Positions 25,281 through 34,111 are shown, counted from the first letter of the stretch. The stretch: DNA of 39,570 nt from Deltaproteobacteria bacterium ADurb.Bin151 (GCA_002070455.1 MWDG01000021.1:1-39570); one strand, 5' to 3'. Notes: generated from the letters alone by a model not told the origin. Translations and numbers: made by a program.

Positions 25281-26747
25281 TCAAGCCCAAAAAGGAACAT
25301 ATTTCCTTAATTTCATTGCAGAATCTTCATCATAGAGTTTGATGGTATACGCGTCTATTGCTTCCCGAATATAACGAGAGGCCATTGATTTGTTGCTGGG
25401 ATCAATCCCAAATCGTTCCCTTAATGTCGTATTCGTCATAAAGTCTCTGTTTACATATCGCAAACAAGCATGAAGGTAACAAGCCCTTACTCTGTCGGCT
25501 TTATCCATTTTTGTCAGGGGACGATGCGCGAACAAAACGGCAATGGTATTATCTCCACTCACCTCAAAGGCAGGCGCAGGCAGTTGAAAAAACTCCGTTT
25601 GAAAAACTACTTTATCAACACCACTGCCACGCTCTTCACAAACTCCAATTCGCCTCATGAATGAAGCCAGTGCCTCATTCCGAGATCGCGGTGGTGAGTC
25701 CAGAAAGCGTTCTGTTTCTACCAGGGGAACACCCGGATTACGAATCTCCAGGCGATCATCAAAAATTTCGACCATCGGGCCTGTCCCTGAAATAAAAAAA
25801 TTCTGGTGTAGTAAGGCATTCGCTACCAACTCACGAATAGCCAAATCCGGATACATAGGAACTGTTTTTCGCAATGCTTGTTTTATTATTTCATTGCTTG
25901 GAAGAAGGCCATTGATGAAACCGATGAGTCCCTCAAAACCATTAGCGTATCCTTTTGTACCCTGCTGCTCGCGAATGGTTTCTATCCTACTGTTGCCTTT
26001 ATAAGAAATTACCCGTACCGCCTTACTTTTAAGTGATTTAAAATCTTCCAACTTTTTAGCTAACAGTATCGCTCCAAGATTAGTTATATTCCACTTGCCA
26101 GCATCAGTTTTTCTTAGCAGATCATCATTAACCAATGCTGATAAAATACCGGTCTTGTTGTCCGGTAACGGACGTCCAAGCAACTCAAAATAGGCCGGAT
26201 AATCGAGCAATTTTAGAACTTCATCACTTGTTACATTCTCTGCTGCAATGAGAGATTCAAAAGGTGTCTGATCAAAAATGCGCCATAAATCTCGTTCTTT
26301 TTCAGGAAAATCCTTGAGTTTCTTTTTGTATGATCCGACCCTGATGAATTCCTGATTCTGAAACTGAACGGGGTGGCGAAAAGCACGACCAATTTCCAAC
26401 AATATCACCTGAAGCCCGACCATTTCGAAAGGATAGAATCGAAAATGAATTTTAGGAGATAGTAAACGGAGCAGCCAGTTTTCCAACTCTTCATTTCCTA
26501 TTTTAACCTTAAAAGGTGAGAAATCTGTACCAACAATATCGTGCGTCTTGTCATCAATTCCCCAAACGAGATACGCGTGAGCTTTGCCACACAAAGCCGC
26601 AGAATTAGACAAGGCGGAAAGATACTCACCAATTTCTTGTGGATCCGCATAATTATGCTTGAACTCTAGCCATTCAGTTTCACTTGGCAATTTACACAAT
26701 TCTTGCAACAAACTCATAAGATATTCAGGAGTACGGTCCGTTGTCAT
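25281..26747 (-). CDS. AlbA_2/Schlafen-like domain protein with GHKL-type ATPase region
   Basis: A 488-residue protein of the COG2865 type (often annotated as transcriptional regulator or RecG-like). The N-terminal AlbA_2 domain covers about residues 1-130 (ETEWLEFKHNYADPQEIGEY with the conserved E-x-K, YLVWGIDDKTHDIVGTDF). The C-terminal HATPase_c_4 region follows from about 270 (LAIRELVANALLHQNFF, VEIFDDRLEIRNPG, GSGVDKV). AlbA_2 domains bind nucleic acid, and related Schlafen domains cleave RNA; GHKL folds bind ATP. It lies between res and mod, 69 bases after res, which is an unusual place to find this family and suggests it serves the restriction system as regulator or extra effector. Confidence 0.85.
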   Translation of the reverse strand: MTTDRTPEYLMSLLQELCKLPSETEWLEFKHNYADPQEIGEYLSALSNSAALCGKAHAYLVWGIDDKTHDIVGTDFSPFKVKIGNEELENWLLRLLSPKIHFRFYPFEMVGLQVILLEIGRAFRHPVQFQNQEFIRVGSYKKKLKDFPEKERDLWRIFDQTPFESLIAAENVTSDEVLKLLDYPAYFELLGRPLPDNKTGILSALVNDDLLRKTDAGKWNITNLGAILLAKKLEDFKSLKSKAVRVISYKGNSRIETIREQQGTKGYANGFEGLIGFINGLLPSNEIIKQALRKTVPMYPDLAIRELVANALLHQNFFISGTGPMVEIFDDRLEIRNPGVPLVETERFLDSPPRSRNEALASFMRRIGVCEERGSGVDKVVFQTEFFQLPAPAFEVSGDNTIAVLFAHRPLTKMDKADRVRACYLHACLRYVNRDFMTNTTLRERFGIDPSNKSMASRYIREAIDAYTIKLYDEDSAMKLRKYVPFWA

Positions 26748-26816
26748 GATGCCACCACAGTTTCAATTTTAATGTCTCCCGATGCATTGATTCGTAACAA
26801 AATAATTTTCCTTTCT

Positions 26817-29800
26817 TCATTTGGCAACTTTTTCAATCATATTATCGAATTCTTTTTCAATCTTTGCCTTAAAATCAGATTCGATTGTATATACTTCCGT
26901 AAGTTCGGTAAATGCCCAGCGTCCATACTTTCCTTTGCTGTTAACACTAGGAATCCAGTAGTTTTCCATGGTGGATTTCTTTTCCTTGGCGTCCTCGCGG
27001 CGATAACCTTTGATTTCCACAATCAAATTCAAAAGGTCTTTTTCTCCGTGCCCGTCATCCACCTGGACGATAAAGTCGGGCAGATAAATTCGTTTTACCG
27101 GACCGAAATTGTAAGGAACTTCCAGGCCGAGGTTGTGATTTTTAACATATGATTTTACCTTCGGGTGAGCTTCCGCCACACGGCAAAATTCAGCCTCCCA
27201 GTCACTGTCCAGGATCACCCAGTTTATGTGACAGCGCCTTGCATCTGTTTCCCAGCGGTCGGTTTTGGAGGTATTAAAGTTCACATGAATGGTGGAACCG
27301 GTCGGATTGTAACTATCAAGCACGGCGACAATCGGGCTCTTTCCTTCCAGAGAACGGGTAATACCATCAGTGATGCGATTACATGCTATATCTGCAAGTT
27401 CCTGATACATGAGTTGGGCAGGATAAGTGCCTCCTTTGCAATCCAGACAATTGTCAAGCCAGTCCTTAGTTATGCGTTTCAACTGGCCGAATAAATGATA
27501 CTTGGGTTCTTCACCGGTATCACGCCATTTGGTCTCAAGCAGTCGTCTTGTGAGGTGAAACAAAAGAGTGGAGCGTCGAAGATCTCCGGTATGGACAAGG
27601 GTTAGGTCAACTCCCTCGCCAATAATGCCCTGACTTTTGGTGATAGTCGGCCCAACAAGATCGGGGGTCAACTCCAGGACAGAGTCATTGTTGAATTTGG
27701 CGGTTAGTTTTTCCTTCGGCAGTTCTACACGATAACCCACCACACAAGGAAATTTGATTTCCAGGTGGTCGCGCTCAGGACGCATGGCTTTGACCCTGAT
27801 GGTTTCACGCGGCGGTTGCGGTGGTGCTACAACCGGTTTGGCGGTAAAGTCGAAAGGTATGCCCAGTACGTCAGCATATTCCACATTGAATAAATTGTCT
27901 TCATTAAGATCATACGATTGACGGCGCAGGGCGCGGCCAATGACTTGCTCACACAAAAGCTGGGTACTGAAAGCGCGAACGCCTAAAACATGTGTAACCG
28001 TGTTGGCGTCCCAACCTTCCGTTAGCATGGATACAGACACAACACACCGAATCGATTCGCCCAGGTGATCTCTTTTACCAACCGTGTTCATAACTTCACG
28101 TAGTAAATCCTGATCGGTGAGTTTTTCTGCATCGCTGCGGTTGCCGGTACGTTCAATGATTTCCCGGCGGAACCGGTCGATTTCAGTGGCTGCCATGGTA
28201 CGGAAATTATCGTCAAGGGCGTCGCCTGATTCTAGTTGTTCACTGTCAATCAGCAATGTGCGCGGTCTAGCAATCGGATTACCGTATTCGTCATAGTTTG
28301 AAAATAAATTGAATTTACCTAAAAAAGGGGGAGGTGTGACACCATCCTCACGGGGAGGATGTTCATAACCGGACATGTAGTCGTACACTAACTTTGAAAT
28401 GGCCGTATTCTGGCAGACAACGATAAAACACGGCGGCAATTTCATGCCGCTTTTTTCCCACAGGTGATATGTTTTTTCGTAGTGTCCGTAAAGGGCCTCC
28501 ATTGCTGTTTGAAGGCGCGTGGGCAGTTTTTGTGGGTCGAGTCCTGCTGACTTTCCACGACCTTTTTTTGGCATATCCTTGCGGATGTTCTCCCAGAGGT
28601 TGCGAAACATCGGCATCTCACCGCCGGGAATGTTATCCGCCACGGGTACGCGCGGCAATTTGACGATACCGCATTCAATCGCATCCATTAATGAAAAATC
28701 GCTCATTGTCCATGGAAAAAGTGTTCCTTCAGCATAGCCCGATCCTCGAAGAAAGAATGGCGTGGCAGATAAATCGATTACCTGCGTCAGACCGATATTG
28801 CGATTGATGCTTTCAAGGCCAGTTATCCAGAGACTCGCCGCTTTATTATTCTTTTCGGCTTCTTTTCTGTCATCGCCCTTGAGTTCTTCTTCATCTTCGT
28901 CTTGATCTGGTTTTGCCCGGTAGCAATGGTGCGCTTCGTCATTGATAGCTAAAATGTTTTTCATGCCCATTAGTTCTGGCATGACACGCTGAATCATCTG
29001 GCCTTCGGTTTCAAGTGTCTTTATTTCTTCCCCGCCTCTGCCCTGAAGCAAGGATCGTCCCCCTTTGGACAGATCCATGCGTTCACGAAGTTTGAAAGCA
29101 TGATAATTGGTAACCACAATCTTGGCTTTTTCCAGATCGTGTAGCATATCGCTCGGCACAAGTTCGCGGCTCTTATAGTAACTATCAGGATCATTGGGTT
29201 GAAGCACACGGAGACGGTCTTTAATAGTTATGCCGGGAGTGACCACCAGAAAGCCGCGAGTAAATTTTTTGCTGTTGGGACGACGCACGGCATTAATGGT
29301 CTGCCAGATAATCAGCATGGCCATTACTGTGGTTTTGCCTGTTCCTGTGGCCAATTTCAGCGCCAGACGCATCAAGTTTGGATTGGCTTCGTTGTTGGCA
29401 TTAGCCAAGTGAGTAAGGAAATCTTTACCGGCTTTTTCATGGGGTGCAACTTCCGTCAGCCAGATGGCGGCCTCTAATGCTTCTATCTGACAAAAAAAAG
29501 GCCTAAAGGTACTAAACTGGTGATGACGCCAATGCTGAAGCAATCGCGCTGTTTCCGGCGTCACTCTCCAATTATTAGGGTTAGGAATGCTCCGCCATTT
29601 GTCCACGTGATAACGCAAATCGTTGATTACTGGCGTAGGATCATACTTTTGTGCCTGGGTAGATAATCCTTTCCCCTCGTCGAAAACAATATCTTGTTGG
29701 ACATTCGTGGTTTTGCGCTTTTTAGGTTTTGGAATAGGGGTAATAAACTCGGCGCGACGACGCTTTTCAATTATTTGTTGAGTTGGCTGGCCCTGGGCAT

Positions 29801-29879
29801 CAAGTTCCCAGTGTCGAGAAGGATATTCATATGGGGAATTCAGAATCGGCTTTTCAAAAAAGAGGTTTTCCACGTTCAC
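26817..29879 (-). CDS. res: Type III restriction endonuclease subunit (Res)
   Basis: A 1020-residue superfamily 2 helicase-nuclease. Motif I ATGTGKTT lies at 177-184, motif II DEAH at 314-317 (AINDEAHHCY), motif III DLSATPFF, and motifs V/VI MLTEGWDANTVTHVLGVRAF and QVIGRALRR. The C-terminal nuclease has a PD-(D/E)XK core: LPDFIVQV (Asp 935) and LIVEIKGYR (Glu 955, Lys 957). It starts with GTG at 29879 after GAAGGTGAAG. With Mod it would translocate on or diffuse along DNA and cleave between unmethylated sites. It is the first gene of the six-gene block. All motifs are intact. Confidence 0.93.
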   Translation of the reverse strand: MNVENLFFEKPILNSPYEYPSRHWELDAQGQPTQQIIEKRRRAEFITPIPKPKKRKTTNVQQDIVFDEGKGLSTQAQKYDPTPVINDLRYHVDKWRSIPNPNNWRVTPETARLLQHWRHHQFSTFRPFFCQIEALEAAIWLTEVAPHEKAGKDFLTHLANANNEANPNLMRLALKLATGTGKTTVMAMLIIWQTINAVRRPNSKKFTRGFLVVTPGITIKDRLRVLQPNDPDSYYKSRELVPSDMLHDLEKAKIVVTNYHAFKLRERMDLSKGGRSLLQGRGGEEIKTLETEGQMIQRVMPELMGMKNILAINDEAHHCYRAKPDQDEDEEELKGDDRKEAEKNNKAASLWITGLESINRNIGLTQVIDLSATPFFLRGSGYAEGTLFPWTMSDFSLMDAIECGIVKLPRVPVADNIPGGEMPMFRNLWENIRKDMPKKGRGKSAGLDPQKLPTRLQTAMEALYGHYEKTYHLWEKSGMKLPPCFIVVCQNTAISKLVYDYMSGYEHPPREDGVTPPPFLGKFNLFSNYDEYGNPIARPRTLLIDSEQLESGDALDDNFRTMAATEIDRFRREIIERTGNRSDAEKLTDQDLLREVMNTVGKRDHLGESIRCVVSVSMLTEGWDANTVTHVLGVRAFSTQLLCEQVIGRALRRQSYDLNEDNLFNVEYADVLGIPFDFTAKPVVAPPQPPRETIRVKAMRPERDHLEIKFPCVVGYRVELPKEKLTAKFNNDSVLELTPDLVGPTITKSQGIIGEGVDLTLVHTGDLRRSTLLFHLTRRLLETKWRDTGEEPKYHLFGQLKRITKDWLDNCLDCKGGTYPAQLMYQELADIACNRITDGITRSLEGKSPIVAVLDSYNPTGSTIHVNFNTSKTDRWETDARRCHINWVILDSDWEAEFCRVAEAHPKVKSYVKNHNLGLEVPYNFGPVKRIYLPDFIVQVDDGHGEKDLLNLIVEIKGYRREDAKEKKSTMENYWIPSVNSKGKYGRWAFTELTEVYTIESDFKAKIEKEFDNMIEKVAK

Positions 29880-30235
29880 TTCTTCACCTTCGGCAACGCA
29901 AAATATACTAGTACAGACACCATATTCGATGAGAACTTACTTATGATGCGGCAACTATAGGAAAAACACACTGGCATGTCAATGATAAACGTTTAAAATC
30001 GTGAATTTACTATGCAGGATAAATTACAGTGATTCTGTTAGGATGTTTACCGACTACCCTTTACTGTCTTTATCTTTCTTCACCAGCGAAGCGAACTTAA
30101 TCAAACAAGAATTTAATCAACGGCTACATCCGGGCTGACAGAGGGAAATCTTCCTATCCCTCTTGACTTTTCTTATCATGGATGTCCGATGATTTTTTTG
30201 GCTTCAGTTTGTGTAACGTCGGCGTGAATGAATGA
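29880..30235. other. Intergenic region upstream of res
   Basis: 356 bases without a gene. It contains a perfect 7-bp hairpin AGAGGGA/TCCCTCT at 30140-30163 that lacks a T-run, and presumably the res promoter, of which only a weak TATATT-like -10 near 29900 is visible. This gap separates the six-gene block from the 319-residue protein upstream on the same strand. Confidence 0.4.
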
Positions 30236-31195
30236 TTAGGCCTCAAGTGAAGCCTCCTTGGCCTGCACCCGCTTGATGCCCGGACCGTGGTCATCCTTCA
30301 GCCAATTTTTAAAGTGGCCATTGAGCCCGGATGGATGGGCAATGTGAATCCAAATCCGTCCATCCGCCGCGACGGCCATCGGATTGATTTGTTGGAATCC
30401 CGTCGGGAACAGGCTTCGTAAGACCGATTGACAGCTCACCACATACAAGTCCGCATTTCCAAGGAAGAATACAGCTTTTATTGACCGAGGCAGATCTGAG
30501 AGGAACCCCCTTGTACAATTGCTAATAACTTCTGGGATTTCCTTGAACGACTTAATGATCAGGGGACCGGTGCACGCGTAAACGGCTCGACCAGTTTTAG
30601 CCAATGCCTTACTGTCAATGCGTGATACGCTGCATCGGATGAGCGATCCAAATGCAATGTTGGAGTTTGCATCATTTATTTTTGCGTCCGATGTTTCCTC
30701 GGCTGATAGAATACCCATGGCGCGCAATGCCTCAGTTAAGCGCGGTCGCATTCCTGCAAAGGCAATATCCTCGAAACGGCCAGACTCATAAATCCCTGCT
30801 TGTGTCTCACCCTTAGAGAAGCCAAGAACCAAATAATGAGGGTTGAGACCGCCACCCCACGCACCAGGATCGTTGACCATTTTCCAGTTGGCATTAGGTT
30901 TTCGCACGTTGCCATCAGAGACGCTGAAGCAGAGACGACATTCAATCTTTCCATGTTTGGGCAACATCAAAGTCTCCAATTGAGGCCACATCTCGGAAGT
31001 TAATTGGCGGCGTGTAGCCCCCTCCTCTTGAACAACTAGACAACCTCTACTTTGCTCGAAAACCTTACCGTCTGCTTTACTTGTGAAAGTTTTATTAACA
31101 AAGGCAAAATGTTCAGTGCGATGACCAACACCTTGATCGTGCGTATGACGTTTTCTAAAATGGGCAAAATTTTGTTGGTAATTCTTCTGTCTCAC
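30236..31195 (-). CDS. Hypothetical protein with faint uracil-DNA-glycosylase-like motifs
   Basis: A 319-residue soluble protein starting with GTG at 31195; the exact start is uncertain because no strong binding site is present. Two segments recall the uracil-DNA-glycosylase superfamily: NPHYLVLGFSKGETQ (about 119-133), where motif A lies, and IWIHIAHPSGLNGHF (about 281-295), where the HPS motif binds the base or DNA minor groove. A central AGMRPRLTEALRAMGIL helix and a hydrophobic strand AVFFLGNADLYVVS also fit. Catalytic residues cannot be verified by eye. Cysteine pairs (ECRLCFS) occur in the N-terminal part. It lies between the type III defence block and a TPR gene, both on the same strand. 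Confidence 0.55.
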   Translation of the reverse strand: MRQKNYQQNFAHFRKRHTHDQGVGHRTEHFAFVNKTFTSKADGKVFEQSRGCLVVQEEGATRRQLTSEMWPQLETLMLPKHGKIECRLCFSVSDGNVRKPNANWKMVNDPGAWGGGLNPHYLVLGFSKGETQAGIYESGRFEDIAFAGMRPRLTEALRAMGILSAEETSDAKINDANSNIAFGSLIRCSVSRIDSKALAKTGRAVYACTGPLIIKSFKEIPEVISNCTRGFLSDLPRSIKAVFFLGNADLYVVSCQSVLRSLFPTGFQQINPMAVAADGRIWIHIAHPSGLNGHFKNWLKDDHGPGIKRVQAKEASLEA

Positions 31196-31238
31196 TCCAC
31201 AAAACTATATATTCTATTCCATTTAGTCATTGCACACA

Positions 31239-32228
31239 TCATCGTCTGATTGCACGGATAGCTTTGGCTCGACTTTCGAGTTCCTCCGCCTGGCTTGCTC
31301 GTCCGGTCTTTCTGTAAAGATCCGCCATGTTCTCAAGGCAAGTGGCCACGGCGGGATGGTTGGGGCCGAGGGCCTTCTCTAAGATCGCCAGCGAGCGCTT
31401 GTAGAGCGGCTCGGCCTGGGTGTACTGCCCTTGGCTGTCATACAGCGCTGCAAGGTTATTCAGGTCCATGGCCACGGCGGGATGATTGGAGCCGAGGGCA
31501 TTCTCGTCGATCGCCAGCGAGCGCTTGTAAAGCGGCTCGGCCTGGGTGTACTGCTCTTGGGTGCCGTAAAGATCCGCAAGGTTGTTCAGGCTCGTGGCCA
31601 CAGCGGGATGGTTGGGGCCTAGGGCCTTCTCTAAGATCGCCAGCGAGCGCTTGTAGAGCGGCTCGGCCTGTGCATACTGCCCTTGTGCTTTATACAGCGC
31701 CGCAAGGTTGTTCAGGCTCGTGGCCACAGTGGGATGGTTGGGGCCGAGGGCCTTTTCCGCGATCGCCAGCGAGCGCTTGTAGAGCGGCTCGGCCTGTGCA
31801 TACTGCCCTTGGGTGTCGTATAGCTGTGCGAGGTTGTTCAGGCTCTGGGCCACGTCGGGATGATTGGGGCCAAGGGCCTTCTCCCGGATCGCCAGCGAAC
31901 GCTTGTAAAGCGACTCAGCCGGAGCATACTGCCCCTGTTTTTCATACAGCACCGCGAGGTTGTTCAGGCTCGTGGCCACAGTGGGATGATTTTTCCCGAC
32001 GCTTTTCTCTGCGATGTCCAACGCTTTTTTCGCAACAACTACGCCACGGTCATATTGCCCTTTTTGAATAAGCGACATAACCTCCTCGTTAAGAGTGTCC
32101 CACTCGATACCGGCACCTTGAGAAAATGCTGGTGTGGCGATCAGCAGAAGCAGCGCAACTGTTCCTATGATTCGTATTAGGTTTCTCAACGGTAAGGTTC
32201 CAGAAAAATTGCGAAGGGTCTGTTCCAT
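31239..32228 (-). CDS. Exported kinesin-light-chain-type TPR protein
   Basis: A 329-residue protein with an N-terminal hydrophobic signal (RIIGTVALLLLIATPAFSQG) after an unusually long positive leader, then six 42-residue TPR repeats of the TPR_10/TPR_12 (kinesin light chain) type: GPNHPxVATSLNNLAxLYxxQGQYxQAEPLYKRSLAIxEKAL. The predicted location is periplasmic. AGGAGAG is 7 bases before the ATG at 32228. The repeats are nearly identical in DNA sequence, pointing to recent amplification. No catalytic domain is fused. It is the third tandem-repeat protein in this window, beside Sel1 and classical TPR ones. Confidence 0.85.
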   Translation of the reverse strand: MEQTLRNFSGTLPLRNLIRIIGTVALLLLIATPAFSQGAGIEWDTLNEEVMSLIQKGQYDRGVVVAKKALDIAEKSVGKNHPTVATSLNNLAVLYEKQGQYAPAESLYKRSLAIREKALGPNHPDVAQSLNNLAQLYDTQGQYAQAEPLYKRSLAIAEKALGPNHPTVATSLNNLAALYKAQGQYAQAEPLYKRSLAILEKALGPNHPAVATSLNNLADLYGTQEQYTQAEPLYKRSLAIDENALGSNHPAVAMDLNNLAALYDSQGQYTQAEPLYKRSLAILEKALGPNHPAVATCLENMADLYRKTGRASQAEELESRAKAIRAIRR

Positions 32229-32273
32229 CTTTAATCTCTCCTTTTATATTGGACTAATGTTGGTATCGGGCTG

Positions 32274-32438
32274 CTATTTTTGAAAGCGGACATTGCGTTT
32301 TGATGTAACGCCGGCATCGGGTTCAATAAACTTTAATGGTATCCTACCGCTCAGGGCAATAACTTCAGAACTTAGGAAGTTGAGGATTGCGGAAAACTTA
32401 TTCACATCTTTTTGACCATTTTTATTGATATTCTCCAT
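32274..32438 (-). CDS. Small protein (54 residues) coupled to the XRE regulator
   Basis: The ATG at 32438 follows the stop codon of the XRE regulator without any gap (TAGATG) and the frame runs 54 codons (MENINKNGQKDVNKFSAILN, FLSSEVIALSGRIPLKFIE, ending NVRFQK) to TAG at 32274. Absence of a separate binding site suggests translation by re-initiation. I do not recognise the family. It is too short for most automatic gene finders, but codon use and perfect abutment support it. Confidence 0.5.
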   Translation of the reverse strand: MENINKNGQKDVNKFSAILNFLSSEVIALSGRIPLKFIEPDAGVTSKRNVRFQK

Positions 32439-33326
32439 CTAAAACCATTTAGGGGCTTTTGACTCTAATTCTTTAAGTGCTTTTTTCACGGCAATTTTTT
32501 GTTTTATTTCTTTGTTTACTTCTTTGCTTAACTCTTTCAATTCTTTAATGGTCATCTTCTCGATAACATTTTTCAAAGAATCACCTTTCGGTGTGGGAGA
32601 ATCGATATATTTCATTAACTCAAAGATATCAAAATTTGTTTGTCTGATTTTTTCAAAAAGAAATAATTCGTTTTTTGTTGGTTGGAAATCAAAAGACCTC
32701 AACAAATCATATTCGACTTGATTAATTACTCCTTGTTGGTCAGCTAGAAAATTCTTTAGTTTAGCAATGTTCATTATTTCATCAAAGTTTTTCTTTTTAA
32801 ATGACTCGTCATCGTCTTTATATTCTGCAACTAAAATCTCAAAATTTTGTTCTTCATTCTTTCGGATCGCCGTAAAGTCAATCACCTGTTTATAAGCGTA
32901 TAATCCGATGATGTCCTCATATAGTTTTTTCACATCTACCGACATGTTCGTATCATAAATTTTTTTACTCATTGATACGCTATAATTTGCACTTACAAAA
33001 CAGTAACCCGCCAAAATATTAAAATTATTGACAAATATAATTTTATCAACATTTTTTAGCTGCCTAATGTAAAAATTTATATAATCCATGTGATTCTTGG
33101 GGTGGTATGTGAACCCTAAGCCATGAAAAAGCCATTCTTCCGTTGTTCCCAGAACTTTAAATATTTCTTTTTTTATAATAGGATTTATTTTTTGTGCAAC
33201 GGAATCATCGGATTTTTCTATCTTTGATATATATTCTCTTGATATATTTAATGATTGAGCAACCTGGGCTTGCGTTAATCCAAGTGCTTCCCTTAGCAAT
33301 GACAATCTTTGCCTCACATATTTCAT
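32439..33326 (-). CDS. XRE-family transcriptional regulator (element repressor)
   Basis: A 295-residue protein with an N-terminal HTH_3/XRE domain (residues 5-60: LSLLREALGLTQAQVAQSLN, ISREYISKIEKS). The remainder is helical, Lys/Glu-rich and has no recognised sensor or peptidase domain; it lacks the Ser-Lys dyad of LexA/CI-type repressors. It is divergently transcribed from the replication/integration genes of the element, and a palindrome overlaps the -35 of the opposing promoter, so it probably represses that promoter as in phages and satellites. The AT-rich coding sequence differs from the neighbouring more GC-rich genes, consistent with separate acquisition. Confidence 0.8.
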   Translation of the reverse strand: MKYVRQRLSLLREALGLTQAQVAQSLNISREYISKIEKSDDSVAQKINPIIKKEIFKVLGTTEEWLFHGLGFTYHPKNHMDYINFYIRQLKNVDKIIFVNNFNILAGYCFVSANYSVSMSKKIYDTNMSVDVKKLYEDIIGLYAYKQVIDFTAIRKNEEQNFEILVAEYKDDDESFKKKNFDEIMNIAKLKNFLADQQGVINQVEYDLLRSFDFQPTKNELFLFEKIRQTNFDIFELMKYIDSPTPKGDSLKNVIEKMTIKELKELSKEVNKEIKQKIAVKKALKELESKAPKWF

Positions 33327-33340
33327 AAAAAACCTTTAAG

Positions 33341-33356
33341 ACAGAAAGATTTCTGT
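33341..33356. promoter_or_regulatory. Palindromic operator (ACAGAAA-GA-TTTCTGT)
   Basis: A 16-bp palindrome with a 2-base centre that ends on the first base of the -35 box of the rightward promoter and lies 15 bases before the XRE start codon. The position fits a repressor site controlling both directions. Confidence 0.65.
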
Positions 33357-33384
33357 TGACATCAGTACCGTCATGCGGTATTAT
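33356..33384 (+). promoter_or_regulatory. Rightward promoter of the integrated element
   Basis: A perfect TTGACA (33356-33361), 17-base spacer and TATTAT (33379-33384). It would drive the leader peptide and the genes from 33490 onward, and is overlapped at its -35 by the palindromic operator. Confidence 0.85.
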
Positions 33385-33398
33385 ATACCCGAAAAATG

Positions 33399-33461
33399 CA
33401 CCACAGTCAAGGAGGAACTGTGGTGAACGTAGAGCGCCCGCTGAGCGGTCGCGAGACTTAA
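33399..33461 (+). promoter_or_regulatory. Leader hairpin enclosing Shine-Dalgarno and 12-codon leader frame
   Basis: CACCACAGT (33399-33407) and ACTGTGGTG (33417-33425) form a perfect 9-bp stem. The 9-base loop carries AAGGAGG, and the right arm ends in a GTG that opens a 12-codon frame (MNVERPLSGRET) to TAA at 33461. The start codon would be buried in the stem while the binding site is exposed, an arrangement suited to translational control. Confidence 0.4.
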
Positions 33462-33489
33462 AACTATTGAAAGAAGGGAGAAAAAGCAA

Positions 33490-33759
33490 GTGAATATTAA
33501 GGCAAAATACGATCAGACGATCACGAAGGCAATCAGAAACGATAAGGGTGAAGTCATTGGATATGAACCGACAACGCTCCATTACACCTTCGGAAGTGTA
33601 GGCAGCCCCATATCCGGCGGATTTTATGTTAGAGTTGATGAACTGCAAAAAGTGATTGGAGCGCCCATAGATCCACAAAAACTAGCGGCGATCGTTCCTG
33701 AGTTTGAAATTAATATCTTTGTACGGGGAGATGGCAAAAAAACCCAAGAGAGCGACTGA
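33490..33759 (+). CDS. Hypothetical protein of the integrated element
   Basis: An 89-residue protein starting with GTG at 33490 after AAGGGAG. It appears beta-rich with a Gly-rich turn (TLHYTFGSVGSPISGGFYV) and a short helix (VDELQKVIGAPIDPQKLAAI). I do not recognise a family. It is the first substantial gene after the regulated rightward promoter, so an early function such as anti-repressor or excision control is possible but unsupported by motifs. Confidence 0.65.
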   Translation: MNIKAKYDQTITKAIRNDKGEVIGYEPTTLHYTFGSVGSPISGGFYVRVDELQKVIGAPIDPQKLAAIVPEFEINIFVRGDGKKTQESD

Positions 33760-33777
33760 AAAGCAGGAGAGCAACCA

Positions 33778-33831
33778 GTGGAGATAAGTGTTGCAACTTC
33801 AAAGAAAATTGCGACACGGGGGCATAGATAA
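33778..33831 (+). CDS. Possible 17-codon ORF
   Basis: GTG at 33778 lies 8 bases after AGGAG and opens MEISVATSKKIATRGHR. It could be a real micro-ORF or chance; an overlapping basic frame MAKKPKRATEKQESNQWR begins at 33731. Nothing else is visible between 33760 and 33886. Confidence 0.2.
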   Translation: MEISVATSKKIATRGHR

Positions 33832-33886
33832 TTTCACGGGCTAACGTAATGATGAATATGAGAGAACATATACATGAGGAGGAGCC

Positions 33887-34069
33887 ATGAAAAATGAAAA
33901 AAATAATAATTGTATTCTGGAGGATGAAATCCCCAACATTCAAATTGCCGGTCCCTATGCATACGTATCCTCCGAAAGGAAAATTGCCAACATAGTCATT
34001 GTTAGCTCAACCGGGCAACAAATCAGGCCACTCATACGAACCAAGAATGGTAAATATATGATGCAATAA
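33887..34069 (+). CDS. Hypothetical small protein of the integrated element
   Basis: A 60-residue protein whose ATG at 33887 follows a strong GAGGAGGAG site. The sequence (EIPNIQIAGPYAYVSSERKI, VIVSSTGQQIRPLIRTKNG) is beta-rich and ends just before a repeat region and terminator. The family is unknown to me. A strong binding site and position inside the element make it a credible gene. Confidence 0.6.
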   Translation: MKNEKNNNCILEDEIPNIQIAGPYAYVSSERKIANIVIVSSTGQQIRPLIRTKNGKYMMQ

Positions 34070-34111
34070 CAGAAGCATTTAGAAAATAAAAAAATTGGGC
34101 AAGCCAGCCAG

